This document shows, in pieces, positions 49,801 to 62,000 of a stretch of DNA of 64,000 bases. Position numbers and translations under genes: made by a program. Position 1 is the first letter of the stretch. Every line of letters starts with the position of its first letter. Source of the DNA: Yamagishiella unicocca (lineage: Eukaryota > Chlorophyta > Chlorophyceae > Chlamydomonadales > Volvocaceae); the NCBI GenBank assembly GCA_003116995.1, contig BDSL01000029.1, positions 806,001 through 870,000 on the forward strand, read 5' to 3'. Under the pieces are notes generated by a model that worked only from the letters and a program-made list of their open reading frames with translations, did no database searches and had not been told where the DNA came from.

Positions 49801-52800
49801 GTGCCAGGATGGGTGGACCCCCGCCATGTTACGGTTTGCAATTGCCTCATGCCATGTTTGTAAATAGTTGTCTGTCACTCTCCCGAGACGGGATCGACTC
49901 AGATAACCTGACTAAAGGCATCGTCGGCAGCTTTATGTGCGTGTGCGTGCCAGGATGGGTTCGAGGGAAACCCGTGGATGTCCGAAAAAAACGTTTAAAA
50001 CAGAAGTTTTGAGATGCATGCTGGAGAACTGGGTTGGGGATACGAAAGCCGAAGGTCGTAATATGACCTTTGGCGGCTAAGCTACATCGGCTACGGCGAG
50101 ACGAAAGAAGCGAGGACCCCGCGCGACGCACGTAAACTTTTCGCAGAACCGGTTTTGGGCGCTAGCAGGAGAACTGTGGGAGTTGGTGCGCTATGGGAGA
50201 GCGGACATCGCGGTCCGGTCCCAGTCCCAGTCCTAGTCGGAGTCCCAGTCCCGACCCGCCCGAATACCGACCAGATGCGTGAGGAAGCCGGTCATTACCA
50301 GAGAAGGTCCGCGGTCGTCCAGGAGAGGAGGCCGAAGCCGCGCCGCGCCGCCATGGGGGACGCGAAAGCCCAGACGCAGGTCCCGACGCCCGCAGACAAG
50401 AACGCAACGACTAGCAAAAAACTACCAGAACAGAGGCCCAACCCAGCGGCGGAACTCACCTGACCAGGGCCCAGAGCGGGTGGGGAAGGCGGTCGACGCG
50501 AAGCATGCGGGCAAGGGGCAGCAGGGGGCGTTAGGAACAACATCCAGGCGCGGAGCGGGTGGACAGGGGTCAAAGCAACGAAGAGGCCCCAGCGGCGCGG
50601 CGAAAGAGGCGGAGGCAGGAAAGGGGAGGACGGATATACGGGGAGACGGGGACGCGGGCTGGTACGGCGGCGTACGGCGTTGTACGGCGGAGGCCTGTAT
50701 GACGGAGGGAGGAAGTGAGATAATATGGGGCGTGAAGATGCGGGACAGGGGGGCAAGGCTAGCAGGCGAGGAGACGGGATACCGGGGGGGGGGGGGAGGC
50801 AGTGCGCGGTCCGGGCTGGTCGGATCCCCACAGCACTGCCACAGCGAGGACGGCGCCGCCACAGTGCGACGCCGGCGGCGAGGGACGCGGGGGAGCGGCG
50901 GTCCGGGCGGGGAGGGGGAGAAGGGGCTGTGGGAGGAGACAGTGTGCGAATGGCGGGTGCGCGGGTGGGCGAAGGGGCGGGGGGGGCGGAGAGCGTGGCG
51001 TCGGGAACAGTTTCCTAGGGGTGTTTCGGTCGCGGTTGGGGGGGTGTTGGGGGCGTGGAGGGGGCGGAGGGGCTAGCGCGGGATGAGGTGCGGAGGGAGG
51101 GAGGGGGCGCGGAGGGAGGCCGGCGGCGTATTACAAGTGCGGGGTACGCTGGGGCGACGGCGGCGGGCGCGGGCCGCCGGGACGGCGGCGGGGCGCCGGG
51201 GCTGGGTGCTGCGGCTGCGGTGGCTGCTGGACGCTGGGGGTGGGTGCTGTGGCTGCTGTGGCTGCTGGACGCCGGGGCTGGGTGCTGCGGCTGCTGTGGC
51301 TGCTGGACGCCGGGGCTGGGTGCTGCGGCTGCTGTGGCTGCTGGACGCCGGGGCTGGGTGCTGCGGTTGCCGTGGCTGCTGGACGCCGGGGCCGGCAGGG
51401 GGGTCTGGGGCTGCTGGCTGGCCCGACGAGGTGTGGGCCCCGCCGCTGGTGGGCGCAGCGGCGGTCAGGTAGAGCGGAGCCGGCGGAGCGAGAGCGCGAC
51501 GGGGCGGGCAGGGAGGGCAAAGGCGGCGTAAACCACGCCCACCGTGTCAGGCTGGGCCAGCAGCTGATCCTGAGCAGGCTGGCCAATGAAAGCCAGACGC
51601 TCGGCCAGGAGAGCGGTGAGGGCCGCCGGTTGTGGGAGCGGGTCGCCGCGAAGGATCCGGGAGATCCGCTGAGTTTGTGTAGGCCAGTTGCTGCGGAAAG
51701 CGGAGGTTGTGAGCGCGAGCGCACTCGCGACTTGGACGGCATGGTCGTCGGGATGCATATGCGACGGCCGGGGACGCGTGGTGCAAACTAAAACCTAGAG
51801 TGCTTGCAATATGGTTTGATTTGAGGAAACGGGAGCGCCGGGGCGTAAGGTGCGGCGCGCGCGCGTACGGCTGGACGGCCCGATGAGAAGAACGGAGACT
51901 GTGGCACAAGAGTACCACAGCAAAGACACACACGGCCTCTGGCCGCCCCAGCCAGAGTTAGAGCCGCGCCAATTGACGCCCTCCTATTGGTTGGGGGGTT
52001 CGAGGGAAACCCGTGGATGTCCGAAAAAAACGTTTAAAACAGAAGTTTTGAGATGCATGCTGGAGAACTGGGTTGGGGATACGAAAGCCGAAGGTCGTAA
52101 TATGACCTTTGGCGGCTAAGCTACATCGGCTACGGCGAGACGAAAGAAGCGAGGACCCCGCGCGACGCACGTAAACTTTTCGCAGAACCGGTTTTGGGCG
52201 CTAGCAGGAGAACTGTGGGAGTTGGTGCGCTATGGGAGAGCGGACATCGCGGTCCGGTCCCAGTCCCAGTCCTAGTCGGAGTCCCAGTCCCGACCCGCCC
52301 GAATACCGACCAGATGCGTGAGGAAGCCGGTCATTACCAGAGAAGGTCCGCGGTCGTCCAGGAGAGGAGGCCGAAGCCGCGCCGCGCCGCCATGGGGGAC
52401 GCGAAAGCCCAGACGCAGGTCCCGACGCCCGCAGACAAGAACGCAACGACTAGCAAAAAACTACCAGAACAGAGGCCCAACCCAGCGGCGGAACTCACCT
52501 GACCAGGGCCCAGAGCGGGTGGGGAAGGCGGTCGACGCGAAGCATGCGGGCAAGGGGCAGCAGGGGGCGTTAGGAACAACATCCAGGCGCGGAGCGGGTG
52601 GACAGGGGTCAAAGCAACGAAGAGGCCCCAGCGGCGCGGCGAAAGAGGCGGAGGCAGGAAAGGGGAGGACGGATATACGGGGAGACGGGGACGCGGGCTG
52701 GTACGGCGGCGTACGGCGTTGTACGGCGGAGGCCTGTATGACGGAGGGAGGAAGTGAGATAATATGGGGCGTGAAGATGCGGGACAGGGGGGCAAGGCTA

Positions 52801-55800
52801 GCAGGCGAGGAGACGGGATACCGGGGGGGGGGGGGGGGAGGCAGTGCCAGGATGGGTGGGGTTGCGGTACCCCGCCATGTTACGGTTTGCAATTGCCTCA
52901 GCCATGTTTGTAAATAGTTGTCTGTCACTCTCCCGAAACGGGATCGACTCAGATAACCTGTTTGAAAGCATCGTCGGCAGCTTTATGTGCGTGTGCGTGC
53001 CAGGATGGATGGGGTTGCGGTCCCCGCCATGTTACGGTTTTTGATTGCCTCAGCCATGTTTGTAAATAGTTGTCTGTCACTCTCCCGAGACGGGATCGAC
53101 TCAGATAACCTGACTGAAAGCATCGTCGGCAGCTTTATGTGCGTGTGCGTGCCAGGATGGGTGGGGTTGCGGACCCCCGCCATGTTACGGTTTGCAATTG
53201 CCTTAGCCATGTTTTGTGAATAGTTGTCTGTCACTCTCCCGAGACGGGATCGACTCAGATAACCTGACTAAAGGCATCGTCGGCAGCTTTATGTGCGTGT
53301 GCGTGCCAGGATGGATGGGGTTGCGGACCCCCGCCATGTTACGGTTTGCAATTGCCTCAGCCATGTTTGTAAATAGTTGTCTGTCACTCTCCCGAAACGG
53401 GATCGACTCAGATAACCTGACTGAAAGCATCGTCGGCAGCTTTATGTGCGTGTGCGTGCCAGGATGGATGGGGTTGCGGTCCCCGCCATGTTACGGTTTT
53501 TGATTGCCTCAGCCATGTTTGTAAATAGTTGTCTGTCACTCTCCCGAGACGGGATCGACTCAGATAACCTGACTGAAAGCATCGTCGGCAGCTTTATGTG
53601 CGTGTGCGTGCCAGGATGGGTGGGGTTGCGGACCCCCGCCATGTTACGGTTTGCAATTGCCTTAGCCATGTTTTGTGAATAGTTGTCTGTCACTCTCCCG
53701 AGACGGGATCGACTCAGATAACCTGACTAAAGGCATCGTCGGCAGCTTTATGTGCGTGTGCGTGCCAGGATGGATGGGGTTGCGGACCCCCGCCATGTTA
53801 CGGTTTGCAATTGCCTCAGCCATGTTTGTAAATAGTTGTCTGTCACTCTCCCGAAACGGGATCGACTCAGATAACCTGACTGAAAGCATCGTCGGCAGCT
53901 TTATGTGCGTGTGCGTGCCAGGATGGATGGGGTTGCGGTCCCCGCCATGTTACGGTTTTTGATTGCCTCAGCCATGTTTGTAAATAGTTGTCTGTCACTC
54001 TCCCGAGACGGGATCGACTCAGATAACCTGACTGAAAGCATCGTCGGCAGCTTTATGTGCGTGTGCGTGCCAGGATGGGTGGGGTTGCGGACCCCCGCCA
54101 TGTTACGGTTTGCAATTGCCTCAGCCATGTTTGTAAATAGTTGTCTGTCACTCTCCCGAAACGGGATCGACTCAGATAACCTGACTGAAAGCATCGTCGG
54201 CAGCTTTATGTGCGTGTGCGTGCCAGGATGGATGGGGTTGCGGTCCCCGCCATGTTACGGTTTTTGATTGCCTCAGCCATGTTTGTAAATAGTTGTCTGT
54301 CACTCTCCCGAGACGGGATCGACTCAGATAACCTGACTGAAAGCATCGTCGGCAGCTTTATGTGCGTGTGCGTGCCAGGATGGGTGGGGTTGCGGACCCC
54401 CGCCATGTTACGGTTTGCAATTGCCTTAGCCATGTTTTGTGAATAGTTGTCTGTCACTCTCCCGAGACGGGATCGACTCAGATAACCTGACTAAAGGCAT
54501 CGTCGGCAGCTTTATGTGCGTGTGCGTGCCAGGATGGATGGGGTTGCGGACCCCCGCCATGTTACGGTTTGCAATTGCCTCAGCCATGTTTGTAAATAGT
54601 TGTCTGTCACTCTCCCGAAACGGGATCGACTCAGATAACCTGACTGAAAGCATCGTCGGCAGCTTTATGTGCGTGTGCGTGCCAGGATGGATGGGGTTGC
54701 GGTCCCCGCCATGTTACGGTTTTTGATTGCCTCAGCCATGTTTGTAAATAGTTGTCTGTCACTCTCCCGAGACGGGATCGACTCAGATAACCTGACTGAA
54801 AGCATCGTCGGCAGCTTTATGTGCGTGTGCGTGCCAGGATGGGTGGGGTTGCGGACCCCCGCCATGTTACGGTTTGCAATTGCCTTAGCCATGTTTTGTG
54901 AATAGTTGTCTGTCACTCTCCCGAGACGGGATCGACTCAGATAACCTGACTAAAGGCATCGTCGGCAGCTTTATGTGCGTGTGCGTGCCAGGATGGATGG
55001 GGTTGCGGACCCCCGCCATGTTACGGTTTGCAATTGCCTCAGCCATGTTTGTAAATAGTTGTCTGTCACTCTCCCGAAACGGGATCGACTCAGATAACCT
55101 GACTGAAAGCATCATCGGCAGCTTTATGTGCGTGTGCGTGCCAGGATGGATGGGGTTGCGGTCCCCGCCATGTTACGGTTTTTGATTGCCTCAGCCATGT
55201 TTGTAAATAGTTGTCTGTCACTCTCCCGAGACGGGATCGACTCAGATAACCTGACTGAAAGCATCGTCGGCAGCTTTATGTGCGTGTGCGTGCCAGGATG
55301 GGTGGGGTTGCGGACCCCCGCCATGTTACGGTTTGCAATTGCCTTAGCCATGTTTTGTGAATAGTTGTCTGTCACTCTCCCGAGACGGGATCGACTCAGA
55401 TAACCTGACTAAAGGCATCGTCGGCAGCTTTATGTGCGTGTGCGTGCCAGGATGGATGGGGTTGCGGACCCCCGCCATGTTACGGTTTGCAATTGCCTCA
55501 GCCATGTTTGTAAATAGTTGTCTGTCACTCTCCCGAAACGGGATCGACTCAGATAACCTGACTGAAAGCATCGTCGGCAGCTTTATGTGCGTGTGCGTGC
55601 CAGGATGGATGGGGTTGCGGTCCCCGCCATGTTACGGTTTTTGATTGCCTCAGCCATGTTTGTAAATAGTTGTCTGTCACTCTCCCGAGACGGGATCGAC
55701 TCAGATAACCTGACTGAAAGCATCGTCGGCAGCTTTATGTGCGTGTGCGTGCCAGGATGGGTGGGGTTGCGGACCCCCGCCATGTTACGGTTTGCAATTG

Positions 55801-58800
55801 CCTTAGCCATGTTTTGTGAATAGTTGTCTGTCACTCTCCCGAGACGGGATCGACTCAGATAACCTGACTAAAGGCATCGTCGGCAGCTTTATGTGCGTGT
55901 GCGTGCCAGGATGGATGGGGTTGCGGACCCCCGCCATGTTACGGTTTGCAATTGCCTCAGCCATGTTTGTAAATAGTTGTCTGTCACTCTCCCGAAACGG
56001 GATCGACTCAGATAACCTGACTGAAAGCATCGTCGGCAGCTTTATGTGCGTGTGCGTGCCAGGATGGATGGGGTTGCGGTCCCCGCCATGTTACGGTTTT
56101 TGATTGCCTCAGCCATGTTTGTAAATAGTTGTCTGTCACTCTCCCGAGACGGGATCGACTCAGATAACCTGACTGAAAGCATCGTCGGCAGCTTTATGTG
56201 CGTGTGCGTGCCAGGATGGGTGGGGTTGCGGACCCCCGCCATGTTACGGTTTGCAATTGCCTTAGCCATGTTTTGTGAATAGTTGTCTGTCACTCTCCCG
56301 AGACGGGATCGACTCAGATAACCTGACTAAAGGCATCGTCGGCAGCTTTATGTGCGTGTGCGTGCCAGGATGGATGGGGTTGCGGACCCCCGCCATGTTA
56401 CGGTTTGCAATTGCCTCAGCCATGTTTGTAAATAGTTGTCTGTCACTCTCCCGAAACGGGATCGACTCAGATAACCTGACTGAAAGCATCGTCGGCAGCT
56501 TTATGTGCGTGTGCGTGCCAGGATGGATGGGGTTGCGGTCCCCGCCATGTTACGGTTTTTGATTGCCTCAGCCATGTTTGTAAATAGTTGTCTGTCACTC
56601 TCCCGAGACGGGATCGACTCAGATAACCTGACTGAAAGCATCGTCGGCAGCTTTATGTGCGTGTGCGTGCCAGGATGGGTGGGGTTGCGGACCCCCGCCA
56701 TGTTACGGTTTGCAATTGCCTTAGCCATGTTTTGTGAATAGTTGTCTGTCACTCTCCCGAGACGGGATCGACTCAGATAACCTGACTAAAGGCATCGTCG
56801 GCAGCTTTATGTGCGTGTGCGTGCCAGGATGGATGGGGTTGCGGACCCCCGCCATGTTACGGTTTGCAATTGCCTCAGCCATGTTTGTAAATAGTTGTCT
56901 GTCACTCTCCCGAAACGGGATCGACTCAGATAACCTGACTGAAAGCATCGTCGGCAGCTTTATGTGCGTGTGCGTGCCAGGATGGATGGGGTTGCGGTCC
57001 CCGCCATGTTACGGTTTTTGATTGCCTCAGCCATGTTTGTAAATAGTTGTCTGTCACTCTCCCGAGACGGGATCGACTCAGATAACCTGACTGAAAGCAT
57101 CGTCGGCAGCTTTATGTGCGTGTGCGTGCCAGGATGGGTGGGGTTGCGGACCCCCGCCATGTTACGGTTTGCAATTGCCTTAGCCATGTTTTGTGAATAG
57201 TTGTCTGTCACTCTCCCGAGACGGGATCGACTCAGATAACCTGACTAAAGGCATCGTCGGCAGCTTTATGTGCGTGTGCGTGCCAGGATGGATGGGGTTG
57301 CGGACCCCCGCCATGTTACGGTTTGCAATTGCCTCAGCCATGTTTGTAAATAGTTGTCTGTCACTCTCCCGAAACGGGATCGACTCAGATAACCTGACTG
57401 AAAGCATCGTCGGCAGCTTTATGTGCGTGTGCGTGCCAGGATGGATGGGGTTGCGGTCCCCGCCATGTTACGGTTTTTGATTGCCTCAGCCATGTTTGTA
57501 AATAGTTGTCTGTCACTCTCCCGAGACGGGATCGACTCAGATAACCTGACTGAAAGCATCGTCGGCAGCTTTATGTGCGTGTTTAGCTAGGGTAGGGAAA
57601 CACCGGCAGCAGGCCTGGTCTACGATCACGAGCCGTCAAAAGATGTGTCAGGCCTGGATTAACGTATGGCCTAATGACGACCTCCAACCAGTTTTTGCCA
57701 TGAATCTGACGCGAATGGGATTAGACGCGAATGGGATTTGACGCGAATGGGATTTGACGCGAATGGGATTTGACGCGAATGGGATTTGACGCGAATGGGA
57801 TTTGACGCGAATGGGATTAGACGCGAATGGGATTCGACGCCAATGGGATTTGACGCGAATGGGATTTGACGCGAATGGGGTCCCTGACCACGCCACGACT
57901 GAAAGCATCATCGCCAACTTTCAAAGGCAAGACCAGCTACAGCAACCCTGAATGCAAGAGAAGTAGAAAACAAGGGCTGCACCAGCACCAGAGGATGTAG
58001 GGTTGCATCGGGCCCACGCAGCATCCACACTGATAGAGGAGTTTCAGTCACGCCCCATCCATACGGCGCAGAGGCTAGTCATCGGATGGCGGGCTGTGCA
58101 GGCAGCCGAAGGATCGTAGAACTCTAAGACCCTAAAAACCCGTGCACCCGCCTCACCCAGCACTTTCCGTGATTTCACGTCGCCCCAGTCTTCGCAGTCA
58201 CAACTTCGGTCGCCAGGAGGCGTCGAACCGCGCACCCCTGGTACTGGTGCGCTGGGCTAACCGAATATGGACTGCAGCCTCTCCTGGAGAGGATAAAGCC
58301 ACCGGAAGAACGTCCCCGCTCCCCGCTCCCCCGCCCAGCAGCCTACTCCCCGTCCTCCCCACCCTCCCACCCACCTGAGGTAACAGCAGCTGCAGAGGCC
58401 ACGCGCCCCACATAGCCGCCTCCGCCCCCTCCAGCTGCTCCAGAGCCAGCAGGCAGCGCTGAACCGCACCAAACAGCGCCTGGCTGCAGCCCATGCACAG
58501 GTGGCTCTCATCTGCAGGGTTTCGTCAGGGTTTCACCGGGATTTCACCAGGGTTATGAAGGCGGGGAACGGGGAAAGGAGGGGTTGCAAGGTGCATATGG
58601 TGCTTCACAGCGCAGGACGCGCAGCGACTTGGACAGCCCAAGGCCACTGACGCAGTGAGAGGGTCAGGGGGGGCAGAGGCGGATGCATGGCGGTCATGGA
58701 GGCAGATACCGACGACTGGCTACACCCGCAGCTAGCCACCGGGCTCCCGCACCCCGCCACCATACCTGTGTGCCCACAAACCAGCGGCGAAGTCAGGAGG

Positions 58801-58971
58801 GGCGCCGCCGCCAGCGCCGCCCTGCCGGGACCGCCACCGCCGCCGCCCCCGTCGCTGGCGCCGCCGCCGCCTCCTCCCCCACCGTACCGGTTGCTGGCAG
58901 TGGAGCCGCGACCGTAACGGCCTGAACCACCGGCCGCACTGCTACGTCCCGCCTGCGTTTGCTCCTGCTGT

Positions 58972-59007
<36 letters not shown>

Positions 59008-62000
59008 AAGGCGTTCGGCTGCCCCTGTTGGTTTTGGCGGCTGGTGCCGTGGCTCCCTTGTTTCTGTTGCGGTGGGGGCCGCCTGCCGGACGCGGCCTCT
59101 GCCGTCCCAACGGACAGTCCGTGTGCGTCGTAGAACGACGACCAGAAGTCATCCAACAGCAGAGCGAACTGCCGCCGATTGCCGCGAGTGACGGGATGCG
59201 AGGGCCGGCCAGGAGCAGCGCCGGTGGTGGCAGTGGGGGCGCCGCTGCCGCCGCCGCCGCCGAGGCGCCTGGAGGAAGAGGCCAAGCCGGCTTCCTCTGA
59301 CGCCGGGTCCGGATGTGTCGCAGCCGCCGGTGCCTCCGCAGCTTCGGAGCGGGTGCGAGGTCATGGACGGGCGGTACCGGGAGGCGGGGACAAGGTTCAG
59401 TTGGGCTGGGCTGAAATACGGTACGGCTACTCCCGGAGGAGAGTGTTCGCGCAAGAAGAAGCTCAAATGGAGCTACACGATCTACAGACGCGGACGCACG
59501 CACAGTGCCCTCTTGAGCCCCGAAACCAAACCGTCGTTCACCTTTTGTGCAAGGCCGCCTCCCGGACGCAGTTCCTTCCTCCTCCTCCGACACGACCCCT
59601 CCGCACCCCAGCTGCAACTCGGAGTCCGACATGGAGTCCCAGTCAGGCAGCTGGCGCTGCGGCCGCGGCCGCGGCGCCGGCGCCGCCGCCAGCGCTGGCA
59701 TCGCCGCTGTGTCCGTTGGTGCGCCAGGGGCACACCCCTCCGCGGAGAGCGGAGAGCTGACGGTGACCGCGGTGAAGCCGGCGGCCACGCCAGCGACGGA
59801 GGCAACGGCCACGCCGGCGGCGCCAATGTCGTATGAGTTTTCCAGACACCCGCCGCCACCGTCGCCGCCGGCTGTACTGCACTCGCCGTCGCCGTCGCTG
59901 ACGCTATCGCCGTCGCCATCGCCGTCGCTGGTGCTGGCGCTGGTGCAACCGTTATCGCCACCCTCAGAGGCGCTGCGACGGCGGTGGTACCGTTGGCGCG
60001 GCCGCCACGGCAGCGCCAGCAGCGCCCCGGCCTCACCACCAAAGACTGCTGCCTCCGAGCCGTCATACCGCCGGAGTCCCTTTATCGTCGCCAACTCAAT
60101 GGCCGATTTGGGAATAACCCAGCCGCCGCCGGCAGCGGTCGCGGCGGCGGCGGCGGCGGCCGCGGCGGCGAAGGTATCCGTCCCCGCCGCCGCCGTCGAG
60201 TCCATTGCCTGGCGCATCAGTTGCTGCTGCTGTCTAGTCGCCGCCTGCGCTGCAGCTCGTACGGCTGCGTACGAATCACTGCCAGCATGCCCGTGCGAGG
60301 AGGACGCCTGCAGCAGACCTCCCGAGCCCTTCTGCTGCTGCGCCCCCTTGCCCGACTGCTGTCCCCCTTCCCCGTATCCAAAGTACGAACGCTCGCCGTC
60401 GCCGGCACCGGCACCGCCGCCATGCGCGCCAGACCCATTCACGGGCCCGCCGCCGCCGTACCACCCTCGGCCGTATGCCTCGCCACCCGCCGCGCCGCCG
60501 CCGGCGGTCGCCAACCCCGCTTCGGCGGCTGCGGAAGCGCCAGCGTTGGCACCGGCATGACTGGTCGCCACCCTTAGTGGCGTTATGATCATCCACAACT
60601 GCAGTGCCAAGAAGGCCGAGGCCGCAATGAGCAGCCCCACGACACCAGCGGCCCGCAGCGGGTCGCGATAGGCGAGGTAGGCCACGCGGTCGATCCATAA
60701 GTCCATCGGACCATCCTTGTCGAGGATGCCTGAGGGGCGGGCGGGTTTCAGGGTTTACGGTTTTTGAAGGAGGCGAAGGCACTAGGTGGTCACGGGTCTG
60801 AGAGGTTAAGGTTGGGAGGACATGGCCGGCGAGTGTGGGTGGCATGCCAATGGGCCGCTGCAACACCCGCTGAGCCTCCAGGCCGACGCGACAGGGTCCC
60901 CATTGCCGCAACCGACGACCCATGGGTCGCTCATGTCGCACTACTCCTCGTAGGCCGGTGGCGGCCGGTACCGCCACCAGTACCAGCACCTTCCCCTGGA
61001 CTTCCCATCCCTGCCCTGACAGTCATCAGCTCATCCAATCGGGTCGTGTAACAGCGTCTTCACCCACCCCCCCGCACCTCTTCCCACCCACACGCACCTC
61101 TCCCGGTCGACACCTGCGGTAGCATCTGCGTGACGAACAGCATCAGGTTGGCCAGGAACACCAGCCCGGTGGCGCCCCAGGCGGCTGCGGCCATCAGGCG
61201 GCTGGAGGCGTGGCGGCCCATCAGCTGTTTGCTGGAGGTGGCCTTGATGAGCGGCACCAGGGTCACCGGCAACTGCAGAGCCAGGACCACCTGGGCGATC
61301 AGGAGGAACCTGGGAGGGAGGCGGAGGCGGGGCGGAGGTGGGGAGAGGGTTTGATGGTGCGAACCTTAACGGCACCGGAAGAGAAGGGGCCGGAGAGGGA
61401 GCGACAGGAGGAGGACGCGGGATGCTAGGTACGGTGGCAACCACCCATGACTGGCTCAACACCCGGGGGAGGAGAGGGTGCAAGGAGGAGGCGGGAGGGA
61501 GGCAGGCAGGCAGGAGGCGCTCAATCGCGGATGGGGGACCACTATGCGGAAGGACCCGTGGGCTGGGAGAAGGACAGGCAGATGCCGAGGAGGGGCGAGC
61601 AAACGCAGGAAACTTGAGGCCCGCAGACCCCTACCGCCCCGCGCTTACTTGTACGTGCCTCTGTCGCCGTACACGTACTGCAGTACGGCGGCGGGGATGA
61701 TGGCCGCGGCCCTGGTGATGAGGCGGCGCAGCCAGGTGCTGACGTGGATGTTCAGGAAGCCCTGCAGCACCACCTGACCGGCGATGGTGCCTGAGGTGGA
61801 CAGGGGGGTGCGGCCAGGATGCGAGTGGGGATAGGGCTGACAGGGCCGCTGGCAGGGCCCCTACAGGGGGGCTGACAGGGGGGCTGACAGGGGGGCTGAC
61901 AGGGGGGCTGACAGGGGGGCTGACAGGGGGGCTGACAGGGGGGCTGACAGGGGGGCTGACAGGGGGGCTGACAGGGGGGCTGGCAGGACCAAAGCGACTG

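Larger units (their letters stand above)
48712..58374 (-). other. Giant satellite-filled intron of the EIN2-like gene
   Basis: The donor follows the exon ending at 58,375 (CTCAG|GTGGGT) and the acceptor is ACAACCAG before 48,711. Both flanking exons are phase 0. At 9,663 bp it is about ten times longer than any other intron of this gene in the window. It holds two blocks of a 153-bp satellite, a composite insertion, a 16-bp array and little else. Confidence 0.85.

Noticed and set aside
52987..57480. Dozens of 75-120 codon frames on both strands in the right satellite block
   Set aside because: They repeat with the monomer period because 153 is divisible by three; they carry no independent start, splice or family signal.
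59547..60560. 337-codon plus-strand frame opposite the EIN2-like exon
   Set aside because: The minus-strand exon has phase-consistent neighbours and EIN2 motifs; the plus frame is its antisense shadow.
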